Source: an uncultured Tolumonas sp. (GTDB taxonomy: Bacteria > Pseudomonadota > Gammaproteobacteria > Enterobacterales > Aeromonadaceae). From it: 64,000 bases of DNA. Both the position numbers and the translations under genes were made by a program. How positions within the stretch are numbered: the first letter of the stretch is position 1; every line of letters begins with the position of its first letter. Under the pieces are notes generated by a model. That model saw nothing but the letters and a program-made list of their open reading frames with translations, did not search any database and was not told the DNA's origin. The stretch lies in contig NZ_OY829944.1 in assembly GCF_963556105.2 (NCBI RefSeq), positions 1,211,001-1,275,000 on the forward strand, in the 5' to 3' direction. Positions 28,625 through 38,000 of the stretch are shown here, one piece after another.

Positions 28625-29632
28625 CTATTGCCACTGCCGGTGATAGGCACCCAGCGTGGTCTGACTGCCTTCAGAGACAGCCGCTAACTGTTTATCCCAC
28701 TCGGCACTGACCTGATATTGTGCCGGATTTTTCTTATAAGCATCGATGGCTGCACGCCATACTTTAGTGACTTGTTCCACGTATGCCGGGCTGCGCTGAC
28801 GGCCTTCTATTTTTACTGATGTCACTCCGGTCTCAAATAGTTCCGGTAGCAACGACAAAGTATTCAGGCTGGTGGGTTCTTCCAGAGTGTGGAAAACATG
28901 ATCGTTGGTGTTGTAACGGCCTTTACACAAGGTCGGGTAACCGGCGTTTTCCCCTTTCTGGTACCGATCAATCAACACGCCGTTCAAACGAGATTCCAGA
29001 CCATTTGCGGTTTCTTCCCAGCGTACATATTTCGCAGGCGAACAAGCACCTACGGTATTTGGGCTTTCACCCGTCAGGTATGACGAGAGGTAACAGCGGC
29101 CTTCCGCCATAATACACAGGCTACCAAACGCGAAGACTTCCAGTGGTACGTCTGTTTCCCGCGACAGTTGTCGAACCTGATGCATGGATAAAACCCGAGG
29201 CAGCACAACGCGCTGGATGTTGAAATTTTCTTTGTAAAAACGCACGGCGGCGCTGTTGGTTGCTGATGCCTGAACCGACAAATGGATCTCCTGCTCGGGA
29301 TAACGCTGACGCGTGTAATCAAGCACAGCGATATCAGCAATGATCAGCGCATCGGCACCCAATTCCACACCGCGATCAACCGCAGCTTGCCAGCGGGCGG
29401 CACTACCGGGGTGCGCGAAAGTGTTAATCGCAATATGCAGTTTCCGCTGATGCTGGTGGACATATTCCACCGCACGCTGCAGTTTCTTGTCATCAAAGTT
29501 CAGGCCAGCAAAATGTCGCGCATTCGTATCATCTTTAAAGCCGATATAAACCGCATCCGCACCATTATCAATGGCGGTCTTCAGCGCTGGCAAACTGCCA
29601 GCAGGACACAATAGCTCCATGGTTTTACTCAT
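28625..29632 (-). CDS. ubiU: UbiU, oxygen-independent ubiquinone hydroxylation subunit (U32 family)
   Basis: UbiU is the partner of UbiV. The product (335 residues; 331 from the alternative ATG at 29620, which gives the usual MELLCPAG N terminus) has DAVYIGFKDDTNARHFAGLNF, HIAINTFAHPG, LSVQASATN, and the cluster cysteines in SLCIMAEGRCYLSS, NTVGACSP and YPTLCKGRYN, with the family's C-x6-C-x16-C spacing. VKIEGRQRSPAYV is also typical of U32 proteins. No clear ribosome binding site distinguishes the two starts. It is divergent from ubiT, as in E. coli, where the three act together. Confidence 0.94.
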   Translation of the reverse strand: MSKTMELLCPAGSLPALKTAIDNGADAVYIGFKDDTNARHFAGLNFDDKKLQRAVEYVHQHQRKLHIAINTFAHPGSAARWQAAVDRGVELGADALIIADIAVLDYTRQRYPEQEIHLSVQASATNSAAVRFYKENFNIQRVVLPRVLSMHQVRQLSRETDVPLEVFAFGSLCIMAEGRCYLSSYLTGESPNTVGACSPAKYVRWEETANGLESRLNGVLIDRYQKGENAGYPTLCKGRYNTNDHVFHTLEEPTSLNTLSLLPELFETGVTSVKIEGRQRSPAYVEQVTKVWRAAIDAYKKNPAQYQVSAEWDKQLAAVSEGSQTTLGAYHRQWQ

Positions 29633-29797
29633 AGGGTAGTAATGCGGGCATTGTAATCATTTGATGGATGTGAGTTTTTGACCTGACCCCATATTGAGTT
29701 CGACTCTATTCGCACAATTTGCGGTAACTTTGATATTGGGCAGGGCTCTGTGCTGCTGGCTGTGGTTAGATGCCGTTTATCTGCTAAAGGAGAGGTT

Positions 29798-30322
29798 ATG
29801 TTGCTGAAAAATTTACATCACAAACTGGTGATGCAAGCACCGCAGTGGTTACGTTTACCGGTGGCGTTGATCCCGTTTGCTATTAAAAAGCCTGCCATGG
29901 TTTTTATGCTGCAGCGTATTTTTAAAGAAGCGCTGAGTGATGGTGATTTTGAGTTTCTGGAAGGGCGCTTTCTGAAAGTATCGGTTGATGAGCTGAAACT
30001 CAGCTGTTTCATTACGCTCAAACAAGGTCAGTTAGTGGTGCTGGAACAAAGTGACGTCTGTGATGTCAGCTTTGCCGCGGGTCTGAATGATTTGATTTTG
30101 ATCGCTGGGCGGAAAGAAGATCCGGACAGTCTGTTTTTCCAACGTCGCCTGCGTATCGAAGGTGATACCGAGTTAGGGCTGGAAGTGAAAAACCTGATGG
30201 ATAGCTTAGATCTGGATGAATTACCAAAAATTATCCGTCTGGCGCTTAATGATCTGGCTTTGTTTGTTCAGCAAGGAATTCAACCACCTGAGAATGCTGT
30301 CACTCGCGCCGCTGCCATTTGA
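29798..30322 (+). CDS. ubiT: UbiT, SCP2-domain ubiquinone biosynthesis factor
   Basis: UbiT is an accessory lipid-binding protein (SCP2 domain) needed for anaerobic ubiquinone synthesis with UbiU and UbiV. From the ATG at 29798 (AAAGGAGAGG upstream) the protein has 174 residues: PVALIPFAIKKPAMVFMLQRIF at the N terminus, SDGDFEFLEGRFLKVSV, a beta-rich middle, and DPDSLFFQRRLRIEGDTELGLEVKNLMDSLD near 110-140 in two stretches. Length equals E. coli UbiT. The frame is open upstream to 29750 but without family similarity. It is divergent from ubiUV across about 165 bases. Confidence 0.93.
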   Translation: MLLKNLHHKLVMQAPQWLRLPVALIPFAIKKPAMVFMLQRIFKEALSDGDFEFLEGRFLKVSVDELKLSCFITLKQGQLVVLEQSDVCDVSFAAGLNDLILIAGRKEDPDSLFFQRRLRIEGDTELGLEVKNLMDSLDLDELPKIIRLALNDLALFVQQGIQPPENAVTRAAAI

Positions 30323-30365
30323 TTGTGATAGCATGCCCGCAGATGAAGCATAACAGGTAGTCATA

Positions 30366-31094
30366 ATGCTGGAAAACGTCCGCATAATTTTGGTGAATAC
30401 GTCGCATACAGGCAACATTGGCTCAGCGGCCCGCGCGATGAAAACGATGGGGTTGTCACAGTTGGTGCTGGTTGATCCGGTCAAACCGCCGGATGAGCAG
30501 TCGATTGCGCTGGCTGCCGGTGCGACGGATATTCTGACTAATTTGAAAATCGTACCAACGCTGGCTGATGCCATTGCGGATTGTGCTTTAGTGGTTGGCG
30601 CGAGTGCACGGTCGAGAACCTTGGTTTGGCCGATGTTAGATCCCCGGCAAATGGGTGAGCGGTTAGCGACCGATGCCAATAAAGGCACGGTAGCCTTGGT
30701 GTTTGGGCGTGAGCGAACCGGGCTGACCAATGAAGAATTACAGCAGTGCCATTACCACGTCAATATTCCGGCTAATCCGGAATACAGCTCGCTGAATGTC
30801 GCGATGGCGGTGCAGACACTGAGTTATGAAATCCGTATGTCATGGCTGGCCCAGCAGGAAACCGGTGCTCAGGTCGACGATGACAGTGATTACCCGCCAC
30901 AGGCATCAATGGAGTTGTTTTTCCAGCATTTGGAAAAGACGTTATATCAAACCCAGTTTTTGCATTCCGATCGCTCTGGCCATGTCATGATGCGTTTACG
31001 GCGTATGTTTACCCGGATGCGCCCCGACAGTAACGAGCTGAATATTTTGCGTGGAATATTAACCTCGATACAGAAACCGCCACGTAATAGTTGA
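30366..31094 (+). CDS. trmJ: tRNA (cytidine/uridine-2'-O-)-methyltransferase TrmJ
   Basis: TrmJ is a SPOUT-class enzyme that methylates the 2'-OH of residue 32 in tRNA anticodon loops with AdoMet. The 242-residue protein begins [25 protein letters not shown], has the knot motifs [15 protein letters not shown] and [17 protein letters not shown], and a C-terminal helical extension used for dimer and tRNA binding. It stands directly upstream of iscR, the same arrangement as in E. coli. Confidence 0.94.
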   Translation: MLENVRIILVNTSHTGNIGSAARAMKTMGLSQLVLVDPVKPPDEQSIALAAGATDILTNLKIVPTLADAIADCALVVGASARSRTLVWPMLDPRQMGERLATDANKGTVALVFGRERTGLTNEELQQCHYHVNIPANPEYSSLNVAMAVQTLSYEIRMSWLAQQETGAQVDDDSDYPPQASMELFFQHLEKTLYQTQFLHSDRSGHVMMRLRRMFTRMRPDSNELNILRGILTSIQKPPRNS

Positions 31095-31111
31095 GTCATT
31101 TAGTAGGAATA

Positions 31112-31136
31112 ATACTTGACTGAAAAGGTCGGGCAT
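31112..31136 (+). promoter_or_regulatory. IscR type 1 binding site overlapping the iscR promoter
   Basis: The 25 bases match the type 1 IscR motif in both halves (ATA-C-TTGACT, then GGTC-GGG-CAT) and contain a -35 TTGACT at 31116-31121. A -10 is less clear (CATAAA at 31142-31147 is 20 bases away). In E. coli the [2Fe-2S] form of IscR represses its own operon through such sites, so autoregulation is likely. Confidence 0.7.
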
Positions 31137-31176
31137 GACAGCATAAATCCATTATGAACAAACGGGTATGCAAGCC

Positions 31177-31683
31177 ATGAGACTGACTTCTAAAGGACGC
31201 TATGCGGTAACAGCGATGCTGGATGTTGCCTTACATGCCGAGCTGGGGCCGGTACCACTGGCGGATATTTCAGAGCGGCAGGGTATTTCACTTTCCTATC
31301 TGGAACAGTTGTTTGCCCGTCTGCGTAAGAATGGTTTGGTATCCAGTGTCCGTGGTCCGGGCGGTGGTTATCGTCTTGGTGCCGATGCCGATAAAATTGC
31401 GGTCGGTAAAATCATTGCAGCGGTCAATGAATCAGTAGATGCTACCCGCTGTCATGGTGAAACTGGCTGTCAGGGTGGTGTTCAGTGTCTGACTCATTCA
31501 CTATGGCGTGATCTCAGTGTGCGTATCAGCGACTTCCTGAACGAAATTACGTTAGGTGAACTCGTTCGTCAGGCTGAAGTAAAGCGTGTTTCCGAACAAC
31601 AGAATAAACATCAGAACTCTGCGCAATCACAACGTAAACCGATGATGAGTGCAGATTCAATTATTGAAAGTTTAATGGAGTAA
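31177..31683 (+). CDS. iscR: Iron-sulfur cluster regulator IscR
   Basis: IscR is an Rrf2-family repressor/activator whose DNA choice depends on a bound [2Fe-2S] cluster. From the ATG at 31177 the 168-residue protein starts [18 protein letters not shown], the conserved N terminus. The winged helix includes [19 protein letters not shown] and [12 protein letters not shown]. The cluster ligands are C92, C98, C104 and H107, all present. An in-frame ATG three codons upstream (31168) is possible. It heads the isc operon, with an IscR-type site in front and iscS three bases behind. Confidence 0.96.
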   Translation: MRLTSKGRYAVTAMLDVALHAELGPVPLADISERQGISLSYLEQLFARLRKNGLVSSVRGPGGGYRLGADADKIAVGKIIAAVNESVDATRCHGETGCQGGVQCLTHSLWRDLSVRISDFLNEITLGELVRQAEVKRVSEQQNKHQNSAQSQRKPMMSADSIIESLME

Positions 31684-31686
31684 ATG

Positions 31687-32901
31687 ATGAAACTCCCGAT
31701 TTATCTTGATTATTCAGCTACTTGCCCAGTCGATCCTCGTGTTGCTGAAAAGATGATGCAATGTTTAACGCTGGACGGTAATTTTGGTAATCCTGCATCC
31801 CGTTCACACCGTTTTGGTTGGCAGGCGGAAGAGGCCATCGATGAAGCACGTAATCATATTGCTGATTTGATTGGCGCTGATCCACGTGAAATTGTCTTCA
31901 CTTCTGGTGCTACCGAATCGAATAACCTGGCAATTAAAGGTGCGGCCCATTTCTATGTGAAACAGGGTAAACACATTATTACCAGCAAAACCGAACATAA
32001 AGCGGTTCTGGATACGTGCCGTCATCTGGAATCAGAAGGCTATGAGGTGACCTACCTTGAGCCGCAATCTAATGGTTTATTTACACTGCAGCAGATTGAA
32101 GCGGCAATGCGCCCTGACACCATTCTGGTCAGCATCATGCATGTGAATAACGAAATTGGCGTGATCCAGGATCTGGCAGCTATCGGCGAATTATGTCGTG
32201 CCCGCAAAATTCTGTTCCATGTCGATGCTGCGCAAAGCGCCGGTAAAGTTGAAATCGACGTTGACGCAATGAAAATTGATTTGCTGTCATTGTCTGCGCA
32301 TAAAGCGTATGGCCCGAAAGGTATCGGTGCGCTGTATGTTCGCCGTAAACCACGTGTTCGTCTGGAAGCGCAGATGCACGGTGGTGGTCATGAACGTGGT
32401 ATGCGTTCCGGTACATTGCCAACTCACCAGATCGTTGGGATGGGCGAAGCCTTCCGTATCGCGAAACTGGAAATGGCAGATGAATCTGTTCGTATCAAGG
32501 CACTGCGTGACCGTTTATACAACGGCCTGAAAGATATTGAACAAGTCTTTGTTAATGGCTCAATGGAACACCGTGTGGCTGGCAACCTGAACATCAGCTT
32601 TGCTTATGTCGAAGGTGAATCGTTGATGATGGCGCTGAAAGATTTGGCTGTTTCATCAGGTTCTGCCTGTACTTCAGCCAGCCTGGAACCATCTTACGTG
32701 CTGCGTGCATTAGGTTTGAATGATGAACTGGCGCACAGCTCGATCCGTTTCAGTATCGGTCGTTTTACTACCGAAGAAGAAATTGATTACGCAATTGGTT
32801 TGATCCGTAACTCGATTGGTAAGTTACGCGATTTATCACCGTTGTGGGATATGTTCAAAGAAGGGATTGACCTCAGCAAGGTCGAGTGGGTTAGTCACTG
32901 A
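31687..32901 (+). CDS. iscS: Cysteine desulfurase IscS
   Basis: IscS takes sulfur from L-cysteine through PLP and hands it as persulfide to IscU and to tRNA-thiolation partners. From the second of two adjacent ATG codons (31684 or 31687) the protein is 404 residues, the E. coli length. It has [43 protein letters not shown], the PLP-lysine K206 ([10 protein letters not shown]), [13 protein letters not shown], and the catalytic C328 in [16 protein letters not shown]. It lies between iscR and iscU. Confidence 0.97.
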   Translation: MKLPIYLDYSATCPVDPRVAEKMMQCLTLDGNFGNPASRSHRFGWQAEEAIDEARNHIADLIGADPREIVFTSGATESNNLAIKGAAHFYVKQGKHIITSKTEHKAVLDTCRHLESEGYEVTYLEPQSNGLFTLQQIEAAMRPDTILVSIMHVNNEIGVIQDLAAIGELCRARKILFHVDAAQSAGKVEIDVDAMKIDLLSLSAHKAYGPKGIGALYVRRKPRVRLEAQMHGGGHERGMRSGTLPTHQIVGMGEAFRIAKLEMADESVRIKALRDRLYNGLKDIEQVFVNGSMEHRVAGNLNISFAYVEGESLMMALKDLAVSSGSACTSASLEPSYVLRALGLNDELAHSSIRFSIGRFTTEEEIDYAIGLIRNSIGKLRDLSPLWDMFKEGIDLSKVEWVSH

Positions 32902-32919
32902 TAGTTAGGAGAGTATATT

Positions 32920-33306
32920 ATGGCTTACAGTGAAAAGGTTATTGATCATTACGAACACCCGCGCAATGTTGGTTCCTTCGATAAAAATGATCCGAATGTT
33001 GCAACAGGCATGGTCGGTGCACCAGCTTGTGGTGACGTTATGAAATTACAGTTAAAAGTAAATGAACAAGGCGTTATTGAAGATGCCAAGTTTAAGACTT
33101 ATGGTTGTGGCTCTGCGATTGCTTCCAGCTCTCTGGTAACCGAATGGGTTAAGGGCAAAACGCTGGATGAAGCACAAGCAATCAAGAACACGGATATTGC
33201 TGAAGAATTGGCTTTGCCACCAGTGAAAATCCACTGTTCAATTTTGGCGGAAGATGCCATTAAAGCTGCGATTGCAGACTATAAGCAGAAAAAAGGTTTG
33301 GTATAA
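32920..33306 (+). CDS. iscU: Iron-sulfur cluster scaffold IscU
   Basis: IscU is the scaffold on which [2Fe-2S] clusters form. The 128-residue protein has all ligands: C37 and D39 (APACGDVM), C63 (YGCGSAI), C106 (KIHCSIL), and the HscA-recognition motif LPPVK at 99-103. TAGGAGAG precedes the ATG. Its stop codon falls in the first unit of a short tandem repeat that forms the spacer to iscA. Confidence 0.97.
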   Translation: MAYSEKVIDHYEHPRNVGSFDKNDPNVATGMVGAPACGDVMKLQLKVNEQGVIEDAKFKTYGCGSAIASSSLVTEWVKGKTLDEAQAIKNTDIAEELALPPVKIHCSILAEDAIKAAIADYKQKKGLV

Positions 33307-33338
33307 GTATTTGGTGTAAGTACTTGGTATAAGTTTAG
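33301..33338 (+). repeat. Three imperfect 13-bp tandem copies between iscU and iscA
   Basis: GTATAAGTATTTG, GTGTAAGTACTTG and GTATAAGTTTAG follow one another with a 13-base period. The first unit contains the iscU stop codon and the others repeat an in-register TAA-like step. The spacer seems to have grown by duplication of the gene end. Confidence 0.7.
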
Positions 33339-33352
33339 TAAGGTAGGAACGT

Positions 33353-33676
33353 ATGGGTATTACATTATCGGACTCAGCCGCAGATCGCGTAAAACGGTTT
33401 CTCACTAATCGCGGTAAAGGCGTGGGCTTACGCCTTGGCGTGAAAACTTCTGGCTGTTCCGGTATGGCCTATGTTCTCGAATTCGTGGATGAAGTGAACA
33501 GTGAAGATCAGGTATTTGATGATAAAGGCGTTAAAGTAATTATTGATGCTAAAAGTCTCGCCTATCTGGACGGCACTGAATTGGATTTTGTCAAAGAAGG
33601 GTTGAATGAAGGCTTTAAATTCAACAACCCTAACGTGAAAGATGCCTGCGGTTGCGGTGAAAGTTTCACCGTTTAA
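33353..33676 (+). CDS. iscA: Iron-sulfur cluster assembly A-type protein IscA
   Basis: IscA is an A-type carrier that accepts or supplies clusters or iron. The 107-residue protein has the three conserved cysteines C35 (TSGCSGMAY), C99 and C101 (DACGCGESF), and [11 protein letters not shown] near 27-37. TAGGAACGT precedes the ATG. In this operon a terminator-like hairpin follows before hscB. Confidence 0.96.
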   Translation: MGITLSDSAADRVKRFLTNRGKGVGLRLGVKTSGCSGMAYVLEFVDEVNSEDQVFDDKGVKVIIDAKSLAYLDGTELDFVKEGLNEGFKFNNPNVKDACGCGESFTV

Positions 33677-33748
33677 ACCGTCATCAGAAGCGTAATGCGA
33701 ATTCGACTCGCTTACTGCATTGTTTTATATAAGAAAGGGTTACATGAT

Positions 33749-33775
33749 AAAAGGCGCATTTCCGGCGCCTTTTTT
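33749..33775 (+). terminator. Terminator-like hairpin inside the isc operon, between iscA and hscB
   Basis: AAAAGGCGC pairs with GCGCCTTTT around a seven-base loop and is followed by a long T-rich run. It should reduce transcription into hscB-hscA-fdx unless there is read-through or a second promoter. Confidence 0.8.
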
Positions 33776-33798
33776 ATTTTTTCCTGAGGGAATAGCTT

Positions 33799-34314
33799 GT
33801 GAATTACTTTGAGTTATTTCAGATCCCGGTCTCGTTGAACCTTGATACGGCGCAACTGGCGGTACGTTATCGTGAACTGCAAAGAGAATTTCATCCGGAT
33901 AATGTTGCTGCACAGTCTGATGCAATTAAGCTGGAAGCGATGCAGCAAAGTGTCGAAATCAACAGCGCCTATAATACGTTAAAAGCACCGCTGACTAGGG
34001 CGGAATATATACTGGTATTACAGGGTATTGATCTGCGTCATGAGCAGCAAACCGTCAAAGATACCGCCTTTTTGATGGAACAGCTGGAATGGCGCGAAGA
34101 GCTCGATGATCTGCAACACCAACCTGATGAAGCAGCGATTACTGGTTTTCTGGTCAGAGTGAAACAGTATTATCAGCGTTATTTTCTGTCACTGGAGCAG
34201 CAAATTGCCTCAGCTCAATATCATGAAGCGGCAGAAACACTGCGCAAATTGAAGTTTGTTCAGAAAATGAAGGATGAGCTGGACAAGCTGGAAGAGTCAC
34301 TCTTTGATTTATAA
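33799..34314 (+). CDS. hscB: Co-chaperone HscB
   Basis: HscB is a J-domain protein that brings IscU to HscA. The 171-residue product starts with GTG (TGAGGG upstream) and NYFELFQIPVSL; the HPD motif is at 32-34 (REFHPDN). The C-terminal three-helix part (about 90-171) contains LMEQLEWREELD, the IscU-binding region. The length equals E. coli HscB. It is separated from iscA by a terminator and from hscA by a 77-base spacer. Confidence 0.95.
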   Translation: MNYFELFQIPVSLNLDTAQLAVRYRELQREFHPDNVAAQSDAIKLEAMQQSVEINSAYNTLKAPLTRAEYILVLQGIDLRHEQQTVKDTAFLMEQLEWREELDDLQHQPDEAAITGFLVRVKQYYQRYFLSLEQQIASAQYHEAAETLRKLKFVQKMKDELDKLEESLFDL

Positions 34315-34351
34315 CGGCTGCATTTATAACGACTTAATTTACAACAAATGG
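34307..34351 (+). repeat. Three imperfect 15-bp tandem copies between hscB and hscA
   Basis: ATTTATAACGGCTGC, ATTTATAACGACTTA and ATTTACAACAAATGG follow with a 15-base period. The hscB stop codon is in the first unit. The pattern parallels the one at the end of iscU. Confidence 0.6.
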
Positions 34352-34391
34352 TGTATGCAGCTGGCATACAGATGAGGTCTAAAGATACGTT

Positions 34392-36242
34392 ATGGCTTTA
34401 TTGCACATTGCAGAACCTGGGCTGAGTGCCGCGCCGCACCAGCAAAAATGGGCGGTCGGCATCGATTTAGGAACCACCAACTCATTGGTCGCTGTTGTTC
34501 GCAGTGGCGTCGCAGAAACACTGGCTGATGCAGCAGGAAGGGATATTCTGCCATCCGTTGTCCGCTATTTACCCGATGCATTACAGATCGGTTCTGACGC
34601 GAAAGAAGCTGCTGCAGAAGATCCGCTGAATACCATCCAGTCAGTAAAGCGTTTGATGGGCAAGGCGTTGGTTGATGTTACTCAGACTAATCTGCCATAC
34701 CAGTTTACCGGCGCCGATAACGGTTTAGTGCATATCCACACTTGTCAGGGTGATATCAACCCCGTTCAGGTTTCGGCTGAAATTCTGAAGGCATTACAGC
34801 TACGTGCCACACAAGTGCTGGAGTCGGAATTAGACGGCGTGGTGATCACCGTTCCTGCCTATTTTAATGATGCACAACGTCAGGCCACCAAAGATGCGGC
34901 GCGTTTGGCTGGTATGCACGTGCTGCGTTTGCTGAATGAACCGACTGCCGCTGCTGTGGCTTATGGTCTGGATTCGGGTCAGGAAGGTGTAATTGCCGTG
35001 TATGACTTGGGCGGTGGCACCTTTGATATTTCGATTTTGCGCCTACATCAGGGCGTATTCGAAGTGATGGCAACGGGCGGTGACTCTGCGCTCGGTGGCG
35101 ATGATTTTGATCATCTGCTGGCTGATTGGATTGCCGCGCAGGCCAATTTAACCGCACCGTTTACGCCACAAGTGCAACGTCAGTTGCTTGATTTGGCCTG
35201 CGATGTGAAACAGCAACTGAGCAGTAGCGATAGCGTTGAGCTTCAATTCGCACAGTGGTCAGGGCAGATCAGCCGTGCTCAGTTTGAAGAACTGATCACG
35301 CCACTGGTAAAACGTACCTTGATGTCCTGCCGTCGTGCGTTGAAAGATGCCGATATTACGGCAGACGAAGTGCTGGAAGTGGTCATGGTCGGTGGTTCTA
35401 CCCGCGTTCCTTTAGTGCGTCAGCTGGTAGGTGATTTCTTTGGTCGTACCCCGTTAACCAGCATTGATCCGGATAAGGTCGTCGCGATTGGTGCAGCGAT
35501 TCAAGCCGACATTCTGGTGGGTAACAAGCCAGAATCAGAAATGCTGCTGTTGGATGTGATCCCGCTGTCGCTTGGTCTTGAGACCATGGGCGGTCTGGTT
35601 GAGAAGATCATCCCGCGCAACACCACTATTCCGGTCGCGCGTGCGCAGGATTTCACCACCTTCAAAGATGGTCAAACGGCCATGATGATCCATGTGCTGC
35701 AAGGTGAACGTGAACTGGTGAGTGACTGCCGTTCATTAGCGCGCTTTACATTACGCGATATTCCGCCATTAGCGGCGGGTGCGGCGCATATTCGCGTCAC
35801 CTTCCAGGTTGATGCGGATGGTCTGCTCTCTGTGAGTGCGATGGAAAAAAGCACCGGTGTGCAGGCTGCTATCGAGGTGAAACCTTCCTATGGTTTACAG
35901 GAAGATGACATGCTGCGCATGCTGCGTGAATCGATGGAATTTGCCGAAAAAGACATTCAGGCGCGTATGCTGGTGGAGCAAAAAGTAGAAGCCGACCGCG
36001 TGCTGGAAAGCTTACGTCAGGCGCTGCGCAAAGATGGTGATGCTCTGCTCTCTGCCGACGAATTAGCCGCTATCGATGCGGCGGTACAAAATTTAGTAAA
36101 TGTTCAGCAAGGTAGTGATCCGGATGCGATCAAGGTCGCTATCACTGCGCTGGATGAAACAACCAGTGAATTTGCTGCCCGACGGATGGATGCTTCCATT
36201 CGTCAGGTATTGCAGGGACACAAGATTGACGAGGTGAACTGA
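34392..36242 (+). CDS. hscA: Fe-S assembly Hsp70-type chaperone HscA
   Basis: HscA is a specialised Hsp70 that, with HscB, drives cluster release from IscU using ATP. The 616-residue protein starts [16 protein letters not shown], as in E. coli, then [16 protein letters not shown] (phosphate 1 loop), [27 protein letters not shown], and [15 protein letters not shown] in the ATPase domain, with the substrate domain from about 390. The ribosome binding site is weak (GAGG lies 14 bases away). Its stop overlaps the fdx start (TGATG). Confidence 0.96.
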   Translation: MALLHIAEPGLSAAPHQQKWAVGIDLGTTNSLVAVVRSGVAETLADAAGRDILPSVVRYLPDALQIGSDAKEAAAEDPLNTIQSVKRLMGKALVDVTQTNLPYQFTGADNGLVHIHTCQGDINPVQVSAEILKALQLRATQVLESELDGVVITVPAYFNDAQRQATKDAARLAGMHVLRLLNEPTAAAVAYGLDSGQEGVIAVYDLGGGTFDISILRLHQGVFEVMATGGDSALGGDDFDHLLADWIAAQANLTAPFTPQVQRQLLDLACDVKQQLSSSDSVELQFAQWSGQISRAQFEELITPLVKRTLMSCRRALKDADITADEVLEVVMVGGSTRVPLVRQLVGDFFGRTPLTSIDPDKVVAIGAAIQADILVGNKPESEMLLLDVIPLSLGLETMGGLVEKIIPRNTTIPVARAQDFTTFKDGQTAMMIHVLQGERELVSDCRSLARFTLRDIPPLAAGAAHIRVTFQVDADGLLSVSAMEKSTGVQAAIEVKPSYGLQEDDMLRMLRESMEFAEKDIQARMLVEQKVEADRVLESLRQALRKDGDALLSADELAAIDAAVQNLVNVQQGSDPDAIKVAITALDETTSEFAARRMDASIRQVLQGHKIDEVN

Positions 36243-36580
36243 TGCCGAAAATCGTATTTTTACCCCATGAAAAACTGTGTCCGGATGGCATGGTGGTTGA
36301 TGCTGCCGAAGGCGAAACCATTCTGGATGTGGCGTTAGCCAATGGGATCAACATTGAACATGCGTGCGAGAAATCCTGCGCTTGCACCACTTGCCACTGT
36401 ATCGTGCGTGAAGGTTTCGACTCGCTGGAACCAAGCGATGAGCTCGAAGATGACATGCTGGATAAAGCCTGGGGTCTGGAGCCTGATTCACGTTTGAGCT
36501 GTCAGGCTCGCGTGGCTGACGAAGATTTGACGGTAGAAATTCCAAAATACACGATCAATCTGGCGTCTGAACAACACTAA
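36242..36580 (+). CDS. fdx: Isc ferredoxin [2Fe-2S]
   Basis: Fdx gives electrons for cluster assembly on IscU. The 112-residue adrenodoxin-type protein has cluster ligands C42, C48 and C51 (ACEKSCACTTCHC) and C87 (LSCQARV). The length equals E. coli Fdx (111). The gene overlaps hscA and closes the operon; iscX, normally next in enterobacteria, is not seen here. Confidence 0.96.
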   Translation: MPKIVFLPHEKLCPDGMVVDAAEGETILDVALANGINIEHACEKSCACTTCHCIVREGFDSLEPSDELEDDMLDKAWGLEPDSRLSCQARVADEDLTVEIPKYTINLASEQH

Positions 36581-36594
36581 GATTTGTTACATGA

Positions 36595-36641
36595 AAATGG
36601 AGCAACAGCACCGCGTGAAGTGGTAACCTGTTGCTCCATTT
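36595..36641 (+). terminator. Terminator after fdx
   Basis: AAATGGAGCAACAG pairs perfectly over 14 bases with CTGTTGCTCCATTT, and the 19-base loop holds a small CAC/GTG stem. T-rich sequence follows. It closes the isc operon. Confidence 0.82.
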
Positions 36642-36668
36642 CTATTTTCAGGATTTCGGGAAAAAATC

Positions 36669-37964
36669 ATGACTGCATCCATGGCTGTTATTCTGGTTGA
36701 AGCACCTGCTGATGCCTGCTGGGGTGAAAACGCCTTATTAAGTTTTAATCAAGGCTGTGCCTTTATTCATCTCTCCGGCGCACAAGCGGATTGGTTACGT
36801 CTTATTCAACGTGCTGGTCGTCGTCTGGATAGCCAAGGTATTAAACAATTGGCTTTAACTGGCGAAGAATGGGATCTGGAACGTCGTTATGCTTTTTGTC
36901 AGGGGTTTTATAACCCGCGTGGCGGTCAAGAGCTTGAGCTTGGGGATATGAGCGAACAAGAGCAATCACAGCTGGAGGCATTGCTGGAAACAGCCCGCTG
37001 GACACGTCAGATCACCAATGCTTCACCAGATGAAGTTTTCCCGACCGTGCTGGCAACCGAAGCCGCTAAATTTGTTGCGAAACAAGCACCAGAGCGAGTG
37101 AATTACCATATTCTGCAAGGGGAAGCACTGAACGAGTTAGGCTATGCCGGGCTCTATAATGTGGGGCGTGGTAGTGAGCATGAACCGGCTTTCCTGAAAT
37201 TGGATTACAACCCGACTGGTGATCTGGATGCGCCGATCATGGCTTGTCTGGTCGGGAAGGGCATCACATTTGATTCTGGTGGTTACAGCCTGAAAGAGTC
37301 AGACATGATGTTACCGATGAAATCTGACATGGGGGGTGCCGCGATGCTGGCTGGCGCGTTGGCACTGGCGATCCGTCAGGGGCTCAATCATCGAGTACAA
37401 CTGATGCTTTGTTGTGCAGAAAATCTGGTCAGTGGGCACGCTTTCAAGCTCGGCGATATTTTGACGTATCGTAATGGTGTCAGTGTTGAAGTATTAAATA
37501 CCGATGCAGAAGGGCGTTTAGTGTTAGCGGATGGTCTGCTGGATGCCAGTGCGACAGGTGCTCCGTATATTCTGGATGCGGCAACATTGACGGGGGCAGC
37601 AAAAGTGGCGCTGGGTCGTGATTATCATGCGGTGTTTAGTCTGCAAGATGAACAACTGGCCGATGTAGTTGCCTGTGCCAAAGCGGAAAATGAAAAAGCC
37701 TGGCCGCTACCGCTCGAGCCATGGCATGTCGCACAATTGACATCCTCTTATGCCGATCTGGGTAATGTTTCTTCTTCGGAAGGGACTGCTGGGGCCACGA
37801 CAGCGGCAGCATTTTTGTCTAAATTTGTGCGCGAAGATGTCAAAGGCTGGGTACACATGGATTTATCTGCCTCTTTCCAGAAAAATGCCAACGATTTGTG
37901 GGCACCGGGTGGTAAAGGCCATGGGGTACGTACTATTGCCCGCTGGTTGCGTTCACTAAAATAA
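36669..37964 (+). CDS. pepB: Aminopeptidase B (M17 family)
   Basis: PepB is a leucyl-aminopeptidase-type metalloenzyme. The 431-residue protein has an N-terminal domain, then the M17 catalytic region: VGKGITFDSGGYSLK (metal Asp and Lys), MKSDMGGAAMLAGAL, the signature NTDAEGRLVLADGL, and DAATLTGAAKVALG. Its active site should bind two metal ions. The length agrees with E. coli PepB (427). It follows the isc operon as in E. coli, though without iscX. Confidence 0.93.
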   Translation: MTASMAVILVEAPADACWGENALLSFNQGCAFIHLSGAQADWLRLIQRAGRRLDSQGIKQLALTGEEWDLERRYAFCQGFYNPRGGQELELGDMSEQEQSQLEALLETARWTRQITNASPDEVFPTVLATEAAKFVAKQAPERVNYHILQGEALNELGYAGLYNVGRGSEHEPAFLKLDYNPTGDLDAPIMACLVGKGITFDSGGYSLKESDMMLPMKSDMGGAAMLAGALALAIRQGLNHRVQLMLCCAENLVSGHAFKLGDILTYRNGVSVEVLNTDAEGRLVLADGLLDASATGAPYILDAATLTGAAKVALGRDYHAVFSLQDEQLADVVACAKAENEKAWPLPLEPWHVAQLTSSYADLGNVSSSEGTAGATTAAAFLSKFVREDVKGWVHMDLSASFQKNANDLWAPGGKGHGVRTIARWLRSLK

Positions 37965-37970
37965 TATTGT

Positions 37971-38000
37971 TTGTGCCGTAGTAACTGTTCTGCGGCACAA
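37971..38000 (+). terminator. Hairpin after pepB (possible weak terminator)
   Basis: TTGTGCCG pairs with CGGCACAA around a 14-base loop just after the pepB stop. There is no T-tract, so it may be only an end-of-message hairpin. Confidence 0.45.

Noticed and set aside
29633-29797. FNR box between ubiU and ubiT
   Set aside because: Only half sites (TTGAT) are seen; no full TTGAT-N4-ATCAA-like pair.
36581-36668. iscX between fdx and pepB
   Set aside because: The gap is 88 bases and is filled by a terminator hairpin; no frame encodes an IscX-like protein.
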